Assembly: GCA_020632915.1 (NCBI GenBank)
Contig: JACKEP010000032.1
Location: forward strand, 1 to 50,605
Source of the DNA: Alphaproteobacteria bacterium
GTDB taxonomy: Bacteria; Myxococcota_A; UBA796; GCA-2862545
Length of the DNA: 50,605 nt
Direction: 5' to 3'
The position numbers were made by a program, and so were the translations under genes. Under the pieces are notes generated by a model. It had not been told where the DNA came from. It did not search any database and saw only the letters and a program-made list of their open reading frames with translations. Below are positions 17,357 through 28,389 of the stretch, in pieces. Numbering within the stretch: position 1 is the first letter of the stretch; each line of letters starts with the position of its first letter.

Positions 17357-17991
17357 GTCGACGTTCGACGAGGACGATGTGGTGGACGGGGGCGTTGCTT
17401 GCCGGCCTGTCCTGCGGGACGGTGGCGTGCAGCGGGGCGGTGTCCCAGCTCCCCGACCGCACCGACACCTGGCTCGGAGGCGTCGACACGGACGCGGTGG
17501 ACACAGACGCCGCCGACACCGACGACACGCTCGACACCGAGGACGTGGGACCGGCGAGCGGCGTGCGCCTCAACGAGATCCTGGCGTCGAACACCGACGG
17601 CCTGCAGGACCCTGTGGACGGCGCGTTCGTGGACTGGCTCGAGCTGCACGCCCAGGGCGGCGCCGTCGACGTGTCCGGGTGGACGATCGCCGACGCCGGG
17701 GCCTCGCTCGAGCTCCCCGCGGGCACGACCCTCCCCGCGGGCGGCTTCCTGGTGATCCTGTGCGACGACCAGCCCGAGGACGGGGCCCTGCACGCCGGGT
17801 TCAAGCTGGGCAAGGACGGCGACAGCGTCACGATCCGCGACGCCTCCGGACGGATCGTCGACACGGTGTCGTGGATCGACGGTGGGGTTCCCCCGCTCGA
17901 TGCGCAGACCGACGACACGTCCCTGGCGCGCGACGCACGGGGCTGCTGGTACCGCGACGCCACGCCCACGCCGGGGGCCGACAACCGGTGA
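17353..17991 (+). CDS. lamin-tail domain (LTD) lipoprotein
   Basis: This 212-residue lipoprotein starts at the GTG at 17353 (GTGA overlap with the previous stop). The signal runs to about TVAC, followed by a linker of repeated DTD units (about 42-68). Residues about 72-180 form a lamin-tail domain: RLNEILASN, VDWLELHA, VSGWTIADAGASLELP, FLVILCDD and VDTVSW. Bacterial LTDs are Ig-like folds found on many secreted proteins and probably mediate surface binding. The short C-terminus ends in the PTPGADN motif typical after LTDs. It is the third gene of the operon. Confidence 0.85.
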   Translation: MSRRSTRTMWWTGALLAGLSCGTVACSGAVSQLPDRTDTWLGGVDTDAVDTDAADTDDTLDTEDVGPASGVRLNEILASNTDGLQDPVDGAFVDWLELHAQGGAVDVSGWTIADAGASLELPAGTTLPAGGFLVILCDDQPEDGALHAGFKLGKDGDSVTIRDASGRIVDTVSWIDGGVPPLDAQTDDTSLARDARGCWYRDATPTPGADNR

Positions 17992-18941
17992 GCGGGCGGC
18001 CCACCACCACGGGGGAGCGGTTGGTGCTGCGGTGCCTGTCGCTGCTCGGCGCGATCGGCCTGGGCCCCGCGGTCACCCGGCTGTACTTCTGGACGCTCGC
18101 CGTGGTCGGTCCCAAGGGCATGGGGATGGTGTTTCGCGGCTACACGCCCACGTCGGCCGACGTGTTCGTGTGCACGGCCGCCAAGTCCGGCACCAACTGG
18201 CTGATGAACATGGTGGTGCAGATCGCCGACCGTGGCGCGGCGCGGTTCGACGACATCCACGCGCTGGTCCCGTGGCCCGAGGCGCCCGTGCCGTCGCAGG
18301 TGGCCCGGATGGACGCGCCCGTCACGTCCGTGACCGGGCTGCGGGCGGTCAAGACGCACGTCCCGGCGGCGCACGTGCCCGTGGTGGACGCAGCCCGCTA
18401 CGTGGTCGTGGTCCGCGATCCCAAGGACGTCGTGGTGTCCAGCTTCCACTTCGTGACGGGCATCATCGAGGGCATCTGGGGCGCGCCGCCGCAGCTCGAC
18501 GACTGGGTGAGGCGGTTCGTGGAACGCCGTTACCCCCTGGGGTCCTGGGCGGAGCACACAGCGGGTTGGTGGGCGCTTCGGGAACGTCCGAACGTGCTGG
18601 TGCTCACGTTCGGTGAGCTGAAGGCCGACCTGCCTGGGTGCGTCGATCGCGTCGCGGCGCTGATGGGCGTGAGGCTCACGCCGGCCGAGCGCGATGCCGT
18701 CGTCGAGCGCTGCACCTTCGCGTGGATGAAGGCGCACGAGGACCGCTTCGCGACGCCCGTGCCCGCCGTGCGGGGCGAGCGCGCGGTGATGATCCGCACC
18801 GGGCGGCAGGGCTCGTCCCGCGACGAGCTCACGGCAGCCCAGCGGGACGCCATCGATCGGGTGTGTCGCGAGGACCTCGCGGCGCTCGGCAGCGATGTGC
18901 CCTACGACGCGTGGTTCGCCGACGCCGACGGACCGGACTGA
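17988..18941 (+). CDS. sulfotransferase family protein
   Basis: This 317-residue protein has the signature of cytosolic-type PAPS-dependent sulfotransferases. The 5'-phosphosulfate loop is CTAAKSGTNWLMN (K66; family PKSGTTW). The 3'-phosphate site is VVVRDPKDVVVSSFHF. The C-terminal RTGRQGSSRDELT matches the RKGxxGDWKN-like motif. It should transfer sulfate to a hydroxyl or amine; the acceptor is unknown. An N-terminal hydrophobic stretch (LSLLGAIGLGP) might be membrane-associated. The GTG start overlaps the LTD lipoprotein stop (GTGA), so this enzyme closes the four-gene operon and may modify a lipid or glycan displayed by its partners. Confidence 0.85.
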   Translation: MSGRPTTTGERLVLRCLSLLGAIGLGPAVTRLYFWTLAVVGPKGMGMVFRGYTPTSADVFVCTAAKSGTNWLMNMVVQIADRGAARFDDIHALVPWPEAPVPSQVARMDAPVTSVTGLRAVKTHVPAAHVPVVDAARYVVVVRDPKDVVVSSFHFVTGIIEGIWGAPPQLDDWVRRFVERRYPLGSWAEHTAGWWALRERPNVLVLTFGELKADLPGCVDRVAALMGVRLTPAERDAVVERCTFAWMKAHEDRFATPVPAVRGERAVMIRTGRQGSSRDELTAAQRDAIDRVCREDLAALGSDVPYDAWFADADGPD

Positions 18942-19017
18942 AGCGCCGGTGACGCCCGATCGCGTCGACGTGCCCGTGAGGTGGCCGACACCACCAGCGG
19001 ACCGGGCAGGGTCCCGG

Positions 19018-19023
19018 TAGGGT
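19018..19023 (+). promoter_or_regulatory. -10-like element of the 19047 lipoprotein gene
   Basis: TAGGGT (context CCCGGTAGGGTGG) lies 23 nt before the ATG at 19047, with the Shine-Dalgarno sequence in between. Confidence 0.35.
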
Positions 19024-19046
19024 GGGACGGGGCAGGAGGAGGGAGC

Positions 19047-19520
19047 ATGTCCAGGTGTGCAGTGCTGGCGCTGGCGCTCGCCGCGTGCGCGAGCGGGCCG
19101 GAGGGCGAGGGATGGCACCGGGAGGCCGCACGCACGCTCACGGCGGCGTGGTGGTTCGACTTCGACGAGGTCGACTGGCGTGAAGGCGCCGACGTTCTCT
19201 GCAGCGAGCCGGTCTCGGCGATCGCCGAGACCCCCGAGGCCCTCGACGCCGTGCTCGCCCAGGCCACCTACGACGGGCCGACGCTGGGAGCGTGGGACCC
19301 CGTCGAGGAGGTCGTCGCGGTCACCTGGCTCCGGTACTGCGGGGCCAACCCGTACGACATCCGTGTGCACGGCGTGTGGCGCAACGACGACGGCCGTCTC
19401 CAGATCCGCTGGTCCACGCCTGGCGGGGGCGACGACATGCCCGGACAGGCGATGGTGGCTGTGGCCGTCCCCCGACCCGCGCCCACCGAGGTGATCAGCG
19501 ATCGCCGCTTCGACGAGTGA
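19047..19520 (+). CDS. small predicted lipoprotein
   Basis: This 157-residue protein has the lipobox LALAAC at C14. The ATG at 19047 is preceded by a strong purine-rich site (AGGAGGAGGGAG). The mature part has a Trp/Asp-rich start (AWWFDFDEVDWREGADVLC) and a second Cys in WLRYCGAN, so one disulfide is possible. I recognise no family. It converges with the pectinacetylesterase-like gene with only 15 bp between the stops. Confidence 0.7.
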   Translation: MSRCAVLALALAACASGPEGEGWHREAARTLTAAWWFDFDEVDWREGADVLCSEPVSAIAETPEALDAVLAQATYDGPTLGAWDPVEEVVAVTWLRYCGANPYDIRVHGVWRNDDGRLQIRWSTPGGGDDMPGQAMVAVAVPRPAPTEVISDRRFDE

Positions 19521-19545
19521 CGACGCGGCCCGCTGCTACTCGTCG
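19511..19545. terminator. inverted repeat across two convergent stops
   Basis: Arms CGACGAG (19511-19517) and CTCGTCG (19539-19545) cover the last codons of both genes, each ending in Asp-Glu. It could act as a terminator in both directions, or be a coincidence of the shared C-terminal residues. Confidence 0.25.
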
Positions 19546-20735
19546 GTGGGGGGGGCTCCGGGCACCGCCTGCACGTCGACCCACGCCGCGGTGTCACCGT
19601 CGAGGAGCGCCTGCGCCCAGGTGGTGAACGCCACGCCCTCGGTCTGCGTGGTGGCGAGGTGGCCGATCTCCAGGTCGGTGAGCAGCGACAGCGCGTTCGG
19701 CGGCAGCTCGACCGCGCCGAGGTCGGAGCCGATGATGCCGGTGGGGTCACCGAGCAGGGTGGTGTGCATCCTGCCGTCGACGAGGAAGCGGCGGTAGCGG
19801 TCCGGGTAGGCGTCGTGGAGCGCGCCGGTGGCTTCGGCGAGGAGGTCCCGGAACGACGGGGGCGGGATCTGCAGGAAGACGTCGCCGATGATGCTGTCGT
19901 ACCACGACGAGAACACGCCCACGCGCACGTCGGGGTCCTTGGCCATCCACCAGTCGAGGATGCCGGTGACGTGACCGTCGGCCACGCAGTCGGGGCATTC
20001 GGGGGGCACGAACTTCAGCGAGCCCTGCTCCTCCAGCAGCCCCTGGACGTAGGCGGGGTCGTCGGGTCCGCGGGCTACACCGGTGCCCGAGTCGGCGAGC
20101 ACGACCAGCTCCACGTCGGGGAAGACGGCTCGGACGAGCACCGTGCCGAGGATGGTGCCGTACGCGCCGCCCGAGCTGCCCGCGAGCACGACCTTCGAGG
20201 GGTTGGGGAACGCCGCGGCTGCCAGGTCGAGCGTGGCCGACAGGTTCGCCAGGCCGCGGTGGTAGCGGTCGATCGTGCCGTCGTCGTCCTCGTCGACGTC
20301 GGCGTCGCCCGAGAACAGCGACCCGTCGCAGTAGGGGGCGTAGGCGACGTCGTAGTCGGCGAACGGGTTGCCCGGCAGGTCGGGGTTCAGCACGTCGACG
20401 CCGGGCATGCCCACCGGGGCCTTGGTGACGGCGAGGCAGAACTCCGTCCAGCACGCGCCACCGCCCTGCAGGAACACGAGCAGGGCGTCGCCGCTGCCTT
20501 CACGGGTGGCTGCGCGGAACGGGTCGCCACGCATGCACAGCGGCCCGCTGTCGACGGTGAAGGTGGTGGTGGTGACGCCGCCTTCGGTCTGGGTGCCTTC
20601 CGCCACGGCCTGGCCCAGGTAGGCGTCGAGGCCGAGGCGGGCTGCCTCGCCGGACAGGTCGACGCCCGACGACGGCGCGGTGCACCCGGCGAGCACGCAG
20701 AGCAGGACGGAGACGGCGGGGAGCGAGGTGCGCAC
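19536..20735 (-). CDS. pectinacetylesterase/Notum-like hydrolase, lipoprotein
   Basis: This 399-residue protein starts at the GTG at 20735 with GGAGG placed 6 nt upstream. The lipobox VLAGC is at C18. Family motifs are FLQGGGACWTEF (89-99), VAYAPYCDGSLFSGDA (130-145), and the nucleophile loop LAGSSGGAYG with Ser188. Further on there are WYDSIIGD and RMHTTLLGD, which could supply the Asp and His. PAE/Notum enzymes remove O-acyl groups from polysaccharides or from lipidated proteins; the substrate here is open. The nucleophile loop reads GSSGG in place of the more common GSSAGG or GCSAGG. It probably acts at the cell surface. Confidence 0.8.
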   Translation of the reverse strand: MRTSLPAVSVLLCVLAGCTAPSSGVDLSGEAARLGLDAYLGQAVAEGTQTEGGVTTTTFTVDSGPLCMRGDPFRAATREGSGDALLVFLQGGGACWTEFCLAVTKAPVGMPGVDVLNPDLPGNPFADYDVAYAPYCDGSLFSGDADVDEDDDGTIDRYHRGLANLSATLDLAAAAFPNPSKVVLAGSSGGAYGTILGTVLVRAVFPDVELVVLADSGTGVARGPDDPAYVQGLLEEQGSLKFVPPECPDCVADGHVTGILDWWMAKDPDVRVGVFSSWYDSIIGDVFLQIPPPSFRDLLAEATGALHDAYPDRYRRFLVDGRMHTTLLGDPTGIIGSDLGAVELPPNALSLLTDLEIGHLATTQTEGVAFTTWAQALLDGDTAAWVDVQAVPGAPPTDE

Positions 20736-20756
20736 GGGATCCTCCGTGGATGTCGG

Positions 20757-20762
20757 TGCGTA
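20757..20762 (-). promoter_or_regulatory. -10-like element of the pectinacetylesterase-like gene
   Basis: On the minus strand TACGCA (context CGTGTACGCACC) lies 21 nt before the GTG at 20735. GGAGG lies between them. Confidence 0.3.
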
Positions 20763-20888
20763 CACGGGAGGCGCCCGGGGATGCAAGGCCGCCGAGCGGT
20801 CCGCGGCGTGGCGTCGCGCGAAAATGGCGTTCGAAGCATGAGCGGGCGCCGATACGCCGTTCGGGTCGAGGCGCGCGCACGGGTGTGG

Positions 20889-20894
20889 TAGGTC
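20889..20894 (+). promoter_or_regulatory. -10-like element of the 20911 lipoprotein gene
   Basis: TAGGTC (context GTGTGGTAGGTCT) lies 16 nt before the ATG at 20911, with GGGGAGG in between. The leader would be about 10 nt. Confidence 0.35.
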
Positions 20895-20910
20895 TGTGCG
20901 GGGAGGGTCG

Positions 20911-21342
20911 ATGCGCGCGTGGGTGTGGCTGGGTCTGGCGGCGTGTGGGGGGCTCGGGCCCGGGCCGAAGGAGCTGCGCGCGGTCACACCGACCTGTGAC
21001 GCGGCGTCGCTGGCCCAGCGCGTGGTGGCCCTCGGCACCGACCATCCCGACATCGCGCCCCAGCTGCCCGCGCCGCCCGTGCGCATCCACGACGTGCGCG
21101 AGACGCTGGCCGAGGACAGCACCGTCTCGGGTGCGCCGTTCTTCCGCCGCCTCTGCTTCGGCACGGTGGACTACGCCGACGGGGCGTCGGGGTCCGTGGG
21201 GATCGAGATGTTCGCCACCCCGACGATCCTCGGCGCCACGTGGGGTCTGGACGCCTGTTTCGAAGGCCATGACCGCGCGAAGCGGGACTGCTCGGAGTAC
21301 GCACGCGGGCGCATGCCCGGGCAGATCGTACCGCCCGGATAG
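20911..21342 (+). CDS. small predicted lipoprotein
   Basis: This 143-residue protein has a very short lipoprotein signal (MRAWVWLGLAAC, Cys at 12). The ATG is preceded by GGGGAGG. Mature cysteines at TPTCDAAS, RRLCFGTV, LDACFEG and RDCSEY could pair. No family recognised. It is divergent from the pectinacetylesterase-like gene and converges with the M16 peptidase gene. Confidence 0.68.
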   Translation: MRAWVWLGLAACGGLGPGPKELRAVTPTCDAASLAQRVVALGTDHPDIAPQLPAPPVRIHDVRETLAEDSTVSGAPFFRRLCFGTVDYADGASGSVGIEMFATPTILGATWGLDACFEGHDRAKRDCSEYARGRMPGQIVPPG

Positions 21343-21348
21343 TCGCCC

Positions 21349-21365
21349 CAGGGGTGCCGCCCCTG
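21349..21365. terminator. hairpin between convergent genes
   Basis: CAGGGG and CCCCTG (6-bp arms, 5-nt loop) lie in the 41-bp gap between the 20911 gene and the M16 peptidase gene. An alternative pairing GGGTGC/GCACCC overlaps it. Confidence 0.4.
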
Positions 21366-21383
21366 CACCCGGTGTCCGCCGCG

Positions 21384-24260
21384 CTACAGGCGCTTGCGCA
21401 CAGCCTCGTACCGGGCGGGGAACCAGGTCTTCACGCGCTCGAGCAGCGCCTCCTGCCAGTCGAAAGTGTGGGCGTCGAGCCCCACCTCGGCGAGCGCCGC
21501 GGTCACGGCGGCGGCGTCTCCGGACGCGATGACCACCTCGTGACCTGCACACGGCGCGAGCATCCGGGCCAGGGTGGCAGGGTCAGTGGCGGCGAGCGTG
21601 TCGGCCAGGTCGGTGGCGAAGTGGGTGTCGCGGTCGATGAGCCATCGGTCGCTGAGGAACGAGGCCACCGCCAGGTCGCTGTCCAGCCCAACGGTGAGGG
21701 CGTCGAACGCCTGGCGACGGGCCAGGGCCAGCGCCCCCGCGTCGACCTCCCCCGCGCGGATCGTGGCGAGGGCGGATCGGAGGCCGGTGACCAGCCCGGG
21801 GAGGTCGGCGGTGGTCGTCGAGGCGGAGAAGCCGAGCTCGGCGCCCTGCCACCGCAACCGCGTGGTGACGGTGGGGGTGTAGACGGCACCCGCCTGCTCC
21901 CGCAGACGCGACCAGACCCGCTGGTACAGGAGGCGCTCCAGGACGCGGATCCGGCCCGACGCCGTCGCGTCGTCGACGTCGGACAGGTCGAGCGGACAGG
22001 TCACCGACAGCGTGGCCACCTGCGTGCTTCGTGGCTCGTCGAGCACCCACGCGACCGGGTCGGGTTGCCACACGCGGATCGGGTCGGTGTGCGACGGGAC
22101 CGCGCCCTCGTCGGCCGACCAGGTCGACAGGTCACCGTCGACGGCCCGATCGAGGGTGCGATCGTCGACGCGCCCCACCACGAGCACAGCGGCGTTGTCG
22201 GGACGGAACTTGGCGCGCTGGTAGGCGGCGAGGGTCTTGCCGGAGACGGCTGCGGCGGCCTGGACGTCGGACGGCAACGGCCCGAGCGGGGCGCCGGTGA
22301 ACGCCTCGTGGACCAGGTGGTTGCGCCAGTACGACGTCTGGAGCCAGGAACGCAGGATGCGCAGCTTGCGGTCCTGGATCACGCCGGGCCCTGGCTTGTG
22401 GAGCCTGTGGCTCTCGAAGGTGGCGCGCAGCGCGGCGGCGATGTCCGCCGGCTCCATCTGTCCGCGGACGCGGAACACGCTGGCCGCCCCGTGGGTGCCC
22501 GGGCTCGGCGCGGGGAGCCGGTAGCGCACGAGGTCGCCCTCCCACCGGCGCGGTGCGGAGAACTGGCCGTCGACGAGGTAGGGCAGCTCGTCGGGGAACC
22601 CCGGCGGCGTGGGGAACACCACCGACCAGTAGGTGGTGGCCAGCCCGTTGACCGGCACCCGCACCACCGACAGGCCGTTGGCGAGGCGCTGCTCCCGGCG
22701 ACCGTCGAGCACGGGGCTGACCGGGCCGGTGGGGGGGAGCACGTCCACGCCGGCCTCCGCGGGGGCGTCGTCGTCGTAGCGTCCGAGCGCGTCGGCGGTG
22801 GCGAGGTCGTCGTCGACGGTGGGGTGGACCCGCACGACCACCGCGCGCTCGACCTGGAGGTAGTTGCCGGTGACCTGCAGGTAGCGGACGAGATCGAGGC
22901 TCGTCACGACGTCGTAGCGGGCGGTGTAGTAGCTGGTGACGCCCGACATCATCCGGTGCAGGGCGATCCTGATGGCGGTCTCCAGGCCGCCGTGGTCGAA
23001 CTCGGCGACGCGCTGGCCCGAGAGGTCCTCCACGTCGTAGGCGGCGCGGAGCCGCTGCTCGCGGTGCAGGTCGTAGGGCACCGTGAACGCGGCGGTGACG
23101 CGTTCGGTCAGGTCGGCGACGTCGGCGTCGTCCTCGTGGCGGACGCGGCAGAGCAGGATCGACGCGAGGCGACCGGGATCCGTCGTGCAGCGCACGTCGA
23201 GGACGCCCTTGGCCGTCCGGAGCGCGGATCGGACGTCCGTCGTGGCGAACGTCCCCAGCCGCTGGGTGGGCCAGTAGGTGCGCGGGTCGGTGCTGGGGAT
23301 CGTCCACGCCACCGCGAGCACGGCGTCCTCGAGCGGCAGGTCGAGGTCGAGGTCGTTCGCTACCGGGAACCGGGGCGCGAACACGGCGTTGATCGGGGGC
23401 GGGTCGGCGGGTGCGAAGCCGAGCGGCGCCTCGGGACGCGCAGGGTCGATGTACCAGGGGAAGGGTGCGTCGTCGGTGACCCCCAGGAACCGCACGGCGT
23501 CGGCGGGCAGGTCGACGGCGTGCGCCGCGGTCAGGTCGGGGTGAAGGTCCGTCGGGGGCATCGCGCGGGCCAGGGCGCGCGCGAACGTGGGGGTGTCGAC
23601 GTCGCCGCCGACCACGACGACGGCGCCGGCGACGTGGTAGTGCGCGGCGGCGAAGGCGGCGGCGTCGTCCGCGGTGCATGCAGCGACCGCGGCCTCGGCG
23701 CTCGCGGGCTCGTGGTAGGGGTGGTCGTCGGGGAACAGGCCGCGCGACGCCGCGCCGAGGATGGGACGGGAGCCGTCGTCGAGGGCGAGGCGGGCTTCCT
23801 GCACCACGACGCGCTTCTCGGTGTCGACCACCGACGCGGGCAGCGCCGCGAAGTCGGCGTGGAACACGCCCAACAGCGTGCGCAGGTGCTCGGCTGCGTG
23901 GACGCTCGGGCACTGGGACTCGAACACGGTGGTGTCGTACCGCGTGTGGGCGTTGTAGGTGCAGCCCATCGCGTCGAGACGATGGCCCACCGACATGCCG
24001 CCAGCGTCGGTGCGGAACCAGAGGTGCTCGACGAGGTGGGCGAGCTGCTTGCGGTCGGTCGGGCTGTCGGCGGTGCCTGCGCCGATGGCCACGACGACAC
24101 GCGACACGGGAAAGCGGGGGTCCTGGACGTGCACCACCTTCAAGCCGCTCGCGAAGGCCCACTCCTGCTCACCCTGCACGAGGCTGGCGTGCGCGGAAGG
24201 CAGCGTGAGCACCTGGGAGAGCCAGACGACGAACAGAGGGACCCGTGCGGGGGCGCGCAT
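21384..24260 (-). CDS. M16 (insulinase/pitrilysin-like) zinc metallopeptidase
   Basis: This 958-residue exported protein has a signal peptide ending at SAHA. The inverted zinc motif HxxEH is H75LVEH79, and the third ligand is E155 in KRVVVQEARLAL, 76 residues later, which is the usual spacing. The C-terminal half begins near LANGLSVVRVPV and repeats the fold without HxxEH, as expected for a single-chain two-half M16 enzyme. So one half should be catalytic and one structural. It probably degrades peptides in the periplasm or outside the cell. It is divergent from the VWA lipoprotein gene. Confidence 0.88.
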   Translation of the reverse strand: MRAPARVPLFVVWLSQVLTLPSAHASLVQGEQEWAFASGLKVVHVQDPRFPVSRVVVAIGAGTADSPTDRKQLAHLVEHLWFRTDAGGMSVGHRLDAMGCTYNAHTRYDTTVFESQCPSVHAAEHLRTLLGVFHADFAALPASVVDTEKRVVVQEARLALDDGSRPILGAASRGLFPDDHPYHEPASAEAAVAACTADDAAAFAAAHYHVAGAVVVVGGDVDTPTFARALARAMPPTDLHPDLTAAHAVDLPADAVRFLGVTDDAPFPWYIDPARPEAPLGFAPADPPPINAVFAPRFPVANDLDLDLPLEDAVLAVAWTIPSTDPRTYWPTQRLGTFATTDVRSALRTAKGVLDVRCTTDPGRLASILLCRVRHEDDADVADLTERVTAAFTVPYDLHREQRLRAAYDVEDLSGQRVAEFDHGGLETAIRIALHRMMSGVTSYYTARYDVVTSLDLVRYLQVTGNYLQVERAVVVRVHPTVDDDLATADALGRYDDDAPAEAGVDVLPPTGPVSPVLDGRREQRLANGLSVVRVPVNGLATTYWSVVFPTPPGFPDELPYLVDGQFSAPRRWEGDLVRYRLPAPSPGTHGAASVFRVRGQMEPADIAAALRATFESHRLHKPGPGVIQDRKLRILRSWLQTSYWRNHLVHEAFTGAPLGPLPSDVQAAAAVSGKTLAAYQRAKFRPDNAAVLVVGRVDDRTLDRAVDGDLSTWSADEGAVPSHTDPIRVWQPDPVAWVLDEPRSTQVATLSVTCPLDLSDVDDATASGRIRVLERLLYQRVWSRLREQAGAVYTPTVTTRLRWQGAELGFSASTTTADLPGLVTGLRSALATIRAGEVDAGALALARRQAFDALTVGLDSDLAVASFLSDRWLIDRDTHFATDLADTLAATDPATLARMLAPCAGHEVVIASGDAAAVTAALAEVGLDAHTFDWQEALLERVKTWFPARYEAVRKRL

Positions 24261-24289
24261 CCAGGGACTCCAGCGGGGACAGCCGCAGC

Positions 24290-24295
24290 GTCCTA
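24290..24295 (-). promoter_or_regulatory. -10-like element of the M16 peptidase gene
   Basis: On the minus strand TAGGAC (context GCGTGGTAGGACG) lies 29 nt before the ATG at 24260. Confidence 0.35.
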
Positions 24296-24350
24296 CCACG
24301 CGCGGTGGGTGTGGCGTCGCTTACATCCAGGGTGTCTGCGTGTGGGGAAT

Positions 24351-24379
24351 CTCGCCGGTGACCGGGCTCGCCGGCGAGC
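24351..24379. promoter_or_regulatory. palindrome with a direct repeat in a divergent promoter region
   Basis: GCTCGCCGGCGAGC (24366-24379) is a perfect 14-bp palindrome. CTCGCCGG from its left part also occurs at 24351-24358, 16 bp away. It sits 64 bp before the VWA lipoprotein start and could be an operator. Confidence 0.3.
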
Positions 24380-24442
24380 GATGTTCACAACGGCAGCGCA
24401 TGGACGCACTGTGGGGCCTTCGGACGAGCGACGGGGGTCGGG

Positions 24443-25567
24443 ATGCGCGCGAGGTGGATCGGTGTCGTCATGGCGATGGCGGCGTGTGGCAACGAGACGC
24501 CGCTGTCGGGGTTGAAGGTGCTCCCCGGGGACGGTGTGGGGGTCGACCTCGGCACGCCGAGCAAGACCGATCGCATCCAGCAGACGCGGCTCCCCGAGGT
24601 CGACGTGCTGTGGGTGATCGACGACTCGCTGTCGATGGAGGAGGAGCAGGCCAAGCTCGCCGACAACTTCGGCAGCTTCATCACGTTCTTCCTCGACTCG
24701 GGTCTCGACTGGCACATCGGCGTGGTCTCGACCGACACCGAGGACACGTCGAAGAACGGCAGGCTGCAGGGCGCGGGCGGCTACCGCTACGTCGACCCCA
24801 CCACGCCCAACCCCATCGGTGTGTTCCGCCAGATGGCCCAGCTCGGCGTCGACGGCTCGTTCACCGAGCGCGGCCTGCTGGCTGCCCACCGCGCGCTCGC
24901 CCTGCCCACGGCCGAGCTCCAGCGGGTCAACGACGGCTTCTACCGGCAGGACGCAGCGCTGCACGTCATCGTGATCTCCGACGAGGACGACCAGTCCGCG
25001 CCCGCCCTGACGCGCAACGAGTTCATCACGTTCCTGCAGGACCTCAAGACCGACCCGGACGTGCCCGTGACGTTCTCGTCGATCGTGGGGCCGCTGCCGT
25101 CGGGGTGTGCCTCGGACGACGGGACGGCCACCGCGGGCAGCACCTACCTGGCCGTGACCAACGCCGTCGGCGGCATCGCGCGGTCGATCTGCGAGGACGA
25201 CTGGGCGCCCGTGCTCGAGGACCTCGGCCTGCAGGCTGCGGGCCTGCGTCGCGAGTACTTCCTGTCGGAGGTGCCCGTCCCGGGCACGATCGAGGTGTGG
25301 GTGGTCGACGGCGACACCTACTTCACCGGCGTCGACGCGAGCACCCTCACCGGCGGCCGGTCGATCGGGCAGGCGTGCGAGGCGTTGGGCAGCAGCAACT
25401 GCTTCCCGTTCGCCTACAACGCCACCCGCAACTCGGTGTACCTGCAGGACCTCGTCCCCAGCCCCGCGGCCGAGGTCAACATCCGCTACGACCTGCTCCG
25501 TGGCCTGCAGCCCGACAACGGCGACGTGCTCGATCCGTCCGCGGGGGTCGACACCGGCGCGCCCTGA
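24443..25567 (+). CDS. VWA-domain lipoprotein
   Basis: This 374-residue lipoprotein has the signal MRARWIGVVMAMAAC. The von Willebrand A-type domain starts at about residue 52 with VDVLWVIDDSLSM, giving the MIDAS motif D60-x-S62-x-S64. It continues with WHIGVVSTDTEDTS and LHVIVISDEDDQSAP. Such myxobacterial proteins bind a metal ion and probably a protein ligand at the cell surface. The C-terminal part has paired Cys (SICEDD, GQACEALGSSNCF). The ATG at 24443 is preceded by a G-rich site. No clear -10 was found. Confidence 0.82.
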   Translation: MRARWIGVVMAMAACGNETPLSGLKVLPGDGVGVDLGTPSKTDRIQQTRLPEVDVLWVIDDSLSMEEEQAKLADNFGSFITFFLDSGLDWHIGVVSTDTEDTSKNGRLQGAGGYRYVDPTTPNPIGVFRQMAQLGVDGSFTERGLLAAHRALALPTAELQRVNDGFYRQDAALHVIVISDEDDQSAPALTRNEFITFLQDLKTDPDVPVTFSSIVGPLPSGCASDDGTATAGSTYLAVTNAVGGIARSICEDDWAPVLEDLGLQAAGLRREYFLSEVPVPGTIEVWVVDGDTYFTGVDASTLTGGRSIGQACEALGSSNCFPFAYNATRNSVYLQDLVPSPAAEVNIRYDLLRGLQPDNGDVLDPSAGVDTGAP

Positions 25568-25634
25568 ACGTCGGGGGCGTCGAGGTCGGAGGGGGGCGCG
25601 CGTCGGGCCCCGCCGTGGGAGACGACCGGCGTGG

Positions 25635-25640
25635 TACGCT
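25635..25640 (+). promoter_or_regulatory. -10-like element of the Cys-rich protein gene
   Basis: TACGCT (context CGTGGTACGCTCC) lies 24 nt before the ATG at 25665, with GGAGG in between. Confidence 0.38.
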
Positions 25641-25664
25641 CCGGACCGTCGTCCTGGAGGGCCC

Positions 25665-27756
<2,092 letters not shown>

Positions 27757-27769
<13 letters not shown>

Positions 27770-28389
27770 TCGGTGGGCGGCGGCGCGAGGATGCCCGCGG
27801 CGTAGGCGTAGCGCACCATCTCGGCGGTGGTGCGCACGTCGAGCTTCTGGCGCACCTTGGCGAGGTGGTTGCTGACCGTGCTGGCGTGCACGTCGAGCTC
27901 GGCAGCGATGTCGGTCACCTGTCGGCCGTCGAGCACCAGCAGGAAGACCTCGAGCTCGCGCGCGGTCAGCGTGGTGTGCGGCAGGTCGGGCTCGGCGACG
28001 GGGGCCGGCTCGTGGGGCGGGGCGCCGACGCCGGCGGCGGCGGTGATCGCGCGCAGCAGCTCCGAGGGATGGGCGTCCTTGGGGACGTAGGCGCAGGCGC
28101 CGGCCTCGACCACGCGGCGGCGGAACTGGCCCTCCGGGTACATGGAGTGCACCACGATCGCCAGACCCGGGTGCCGCTCCCGGACGCGACGCAGCACCTC
28201 GATGCCCGACACCACCGGCAGCGACAGGTCGAGCACGAGGACGTCGCACCGCGCCAGCTCGGGGGCGTTGAGCACCTGGCGGCCGTTGTCGGCCTCGCCC
28301 ACCACCTCGAAGCCACCGAGCTCGGTGAGGGCGTGCCGGAGGCCGAGGCGGACGATGGCGTGGTCGTCGGCGAGGAACACGCGGATCAT
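27757..28389 (-). CDS. NarL/FixJ-type response regulator
   Basis: This 210-residue protein has an N-terminal receiver with the acidic pair D8-D9, the phospho-acceptor D54 in LVLDLSLP, and K104 in YVPKDA. A LuxR-type helix-turn-helix follows at about 140-200 (LTARELEVFLLVLDG, then DIAAELDVHASTVSNHLAKVRQKL). It should be phosphorylated by the kinase encoded just upstream and then bind DNA as a dimer. The ATG overlaps the kinase stop (ATGA), so both are made together. Target genes are unknown; the neighbouring surface-protein genes are candidates. Confidence 0.92.
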
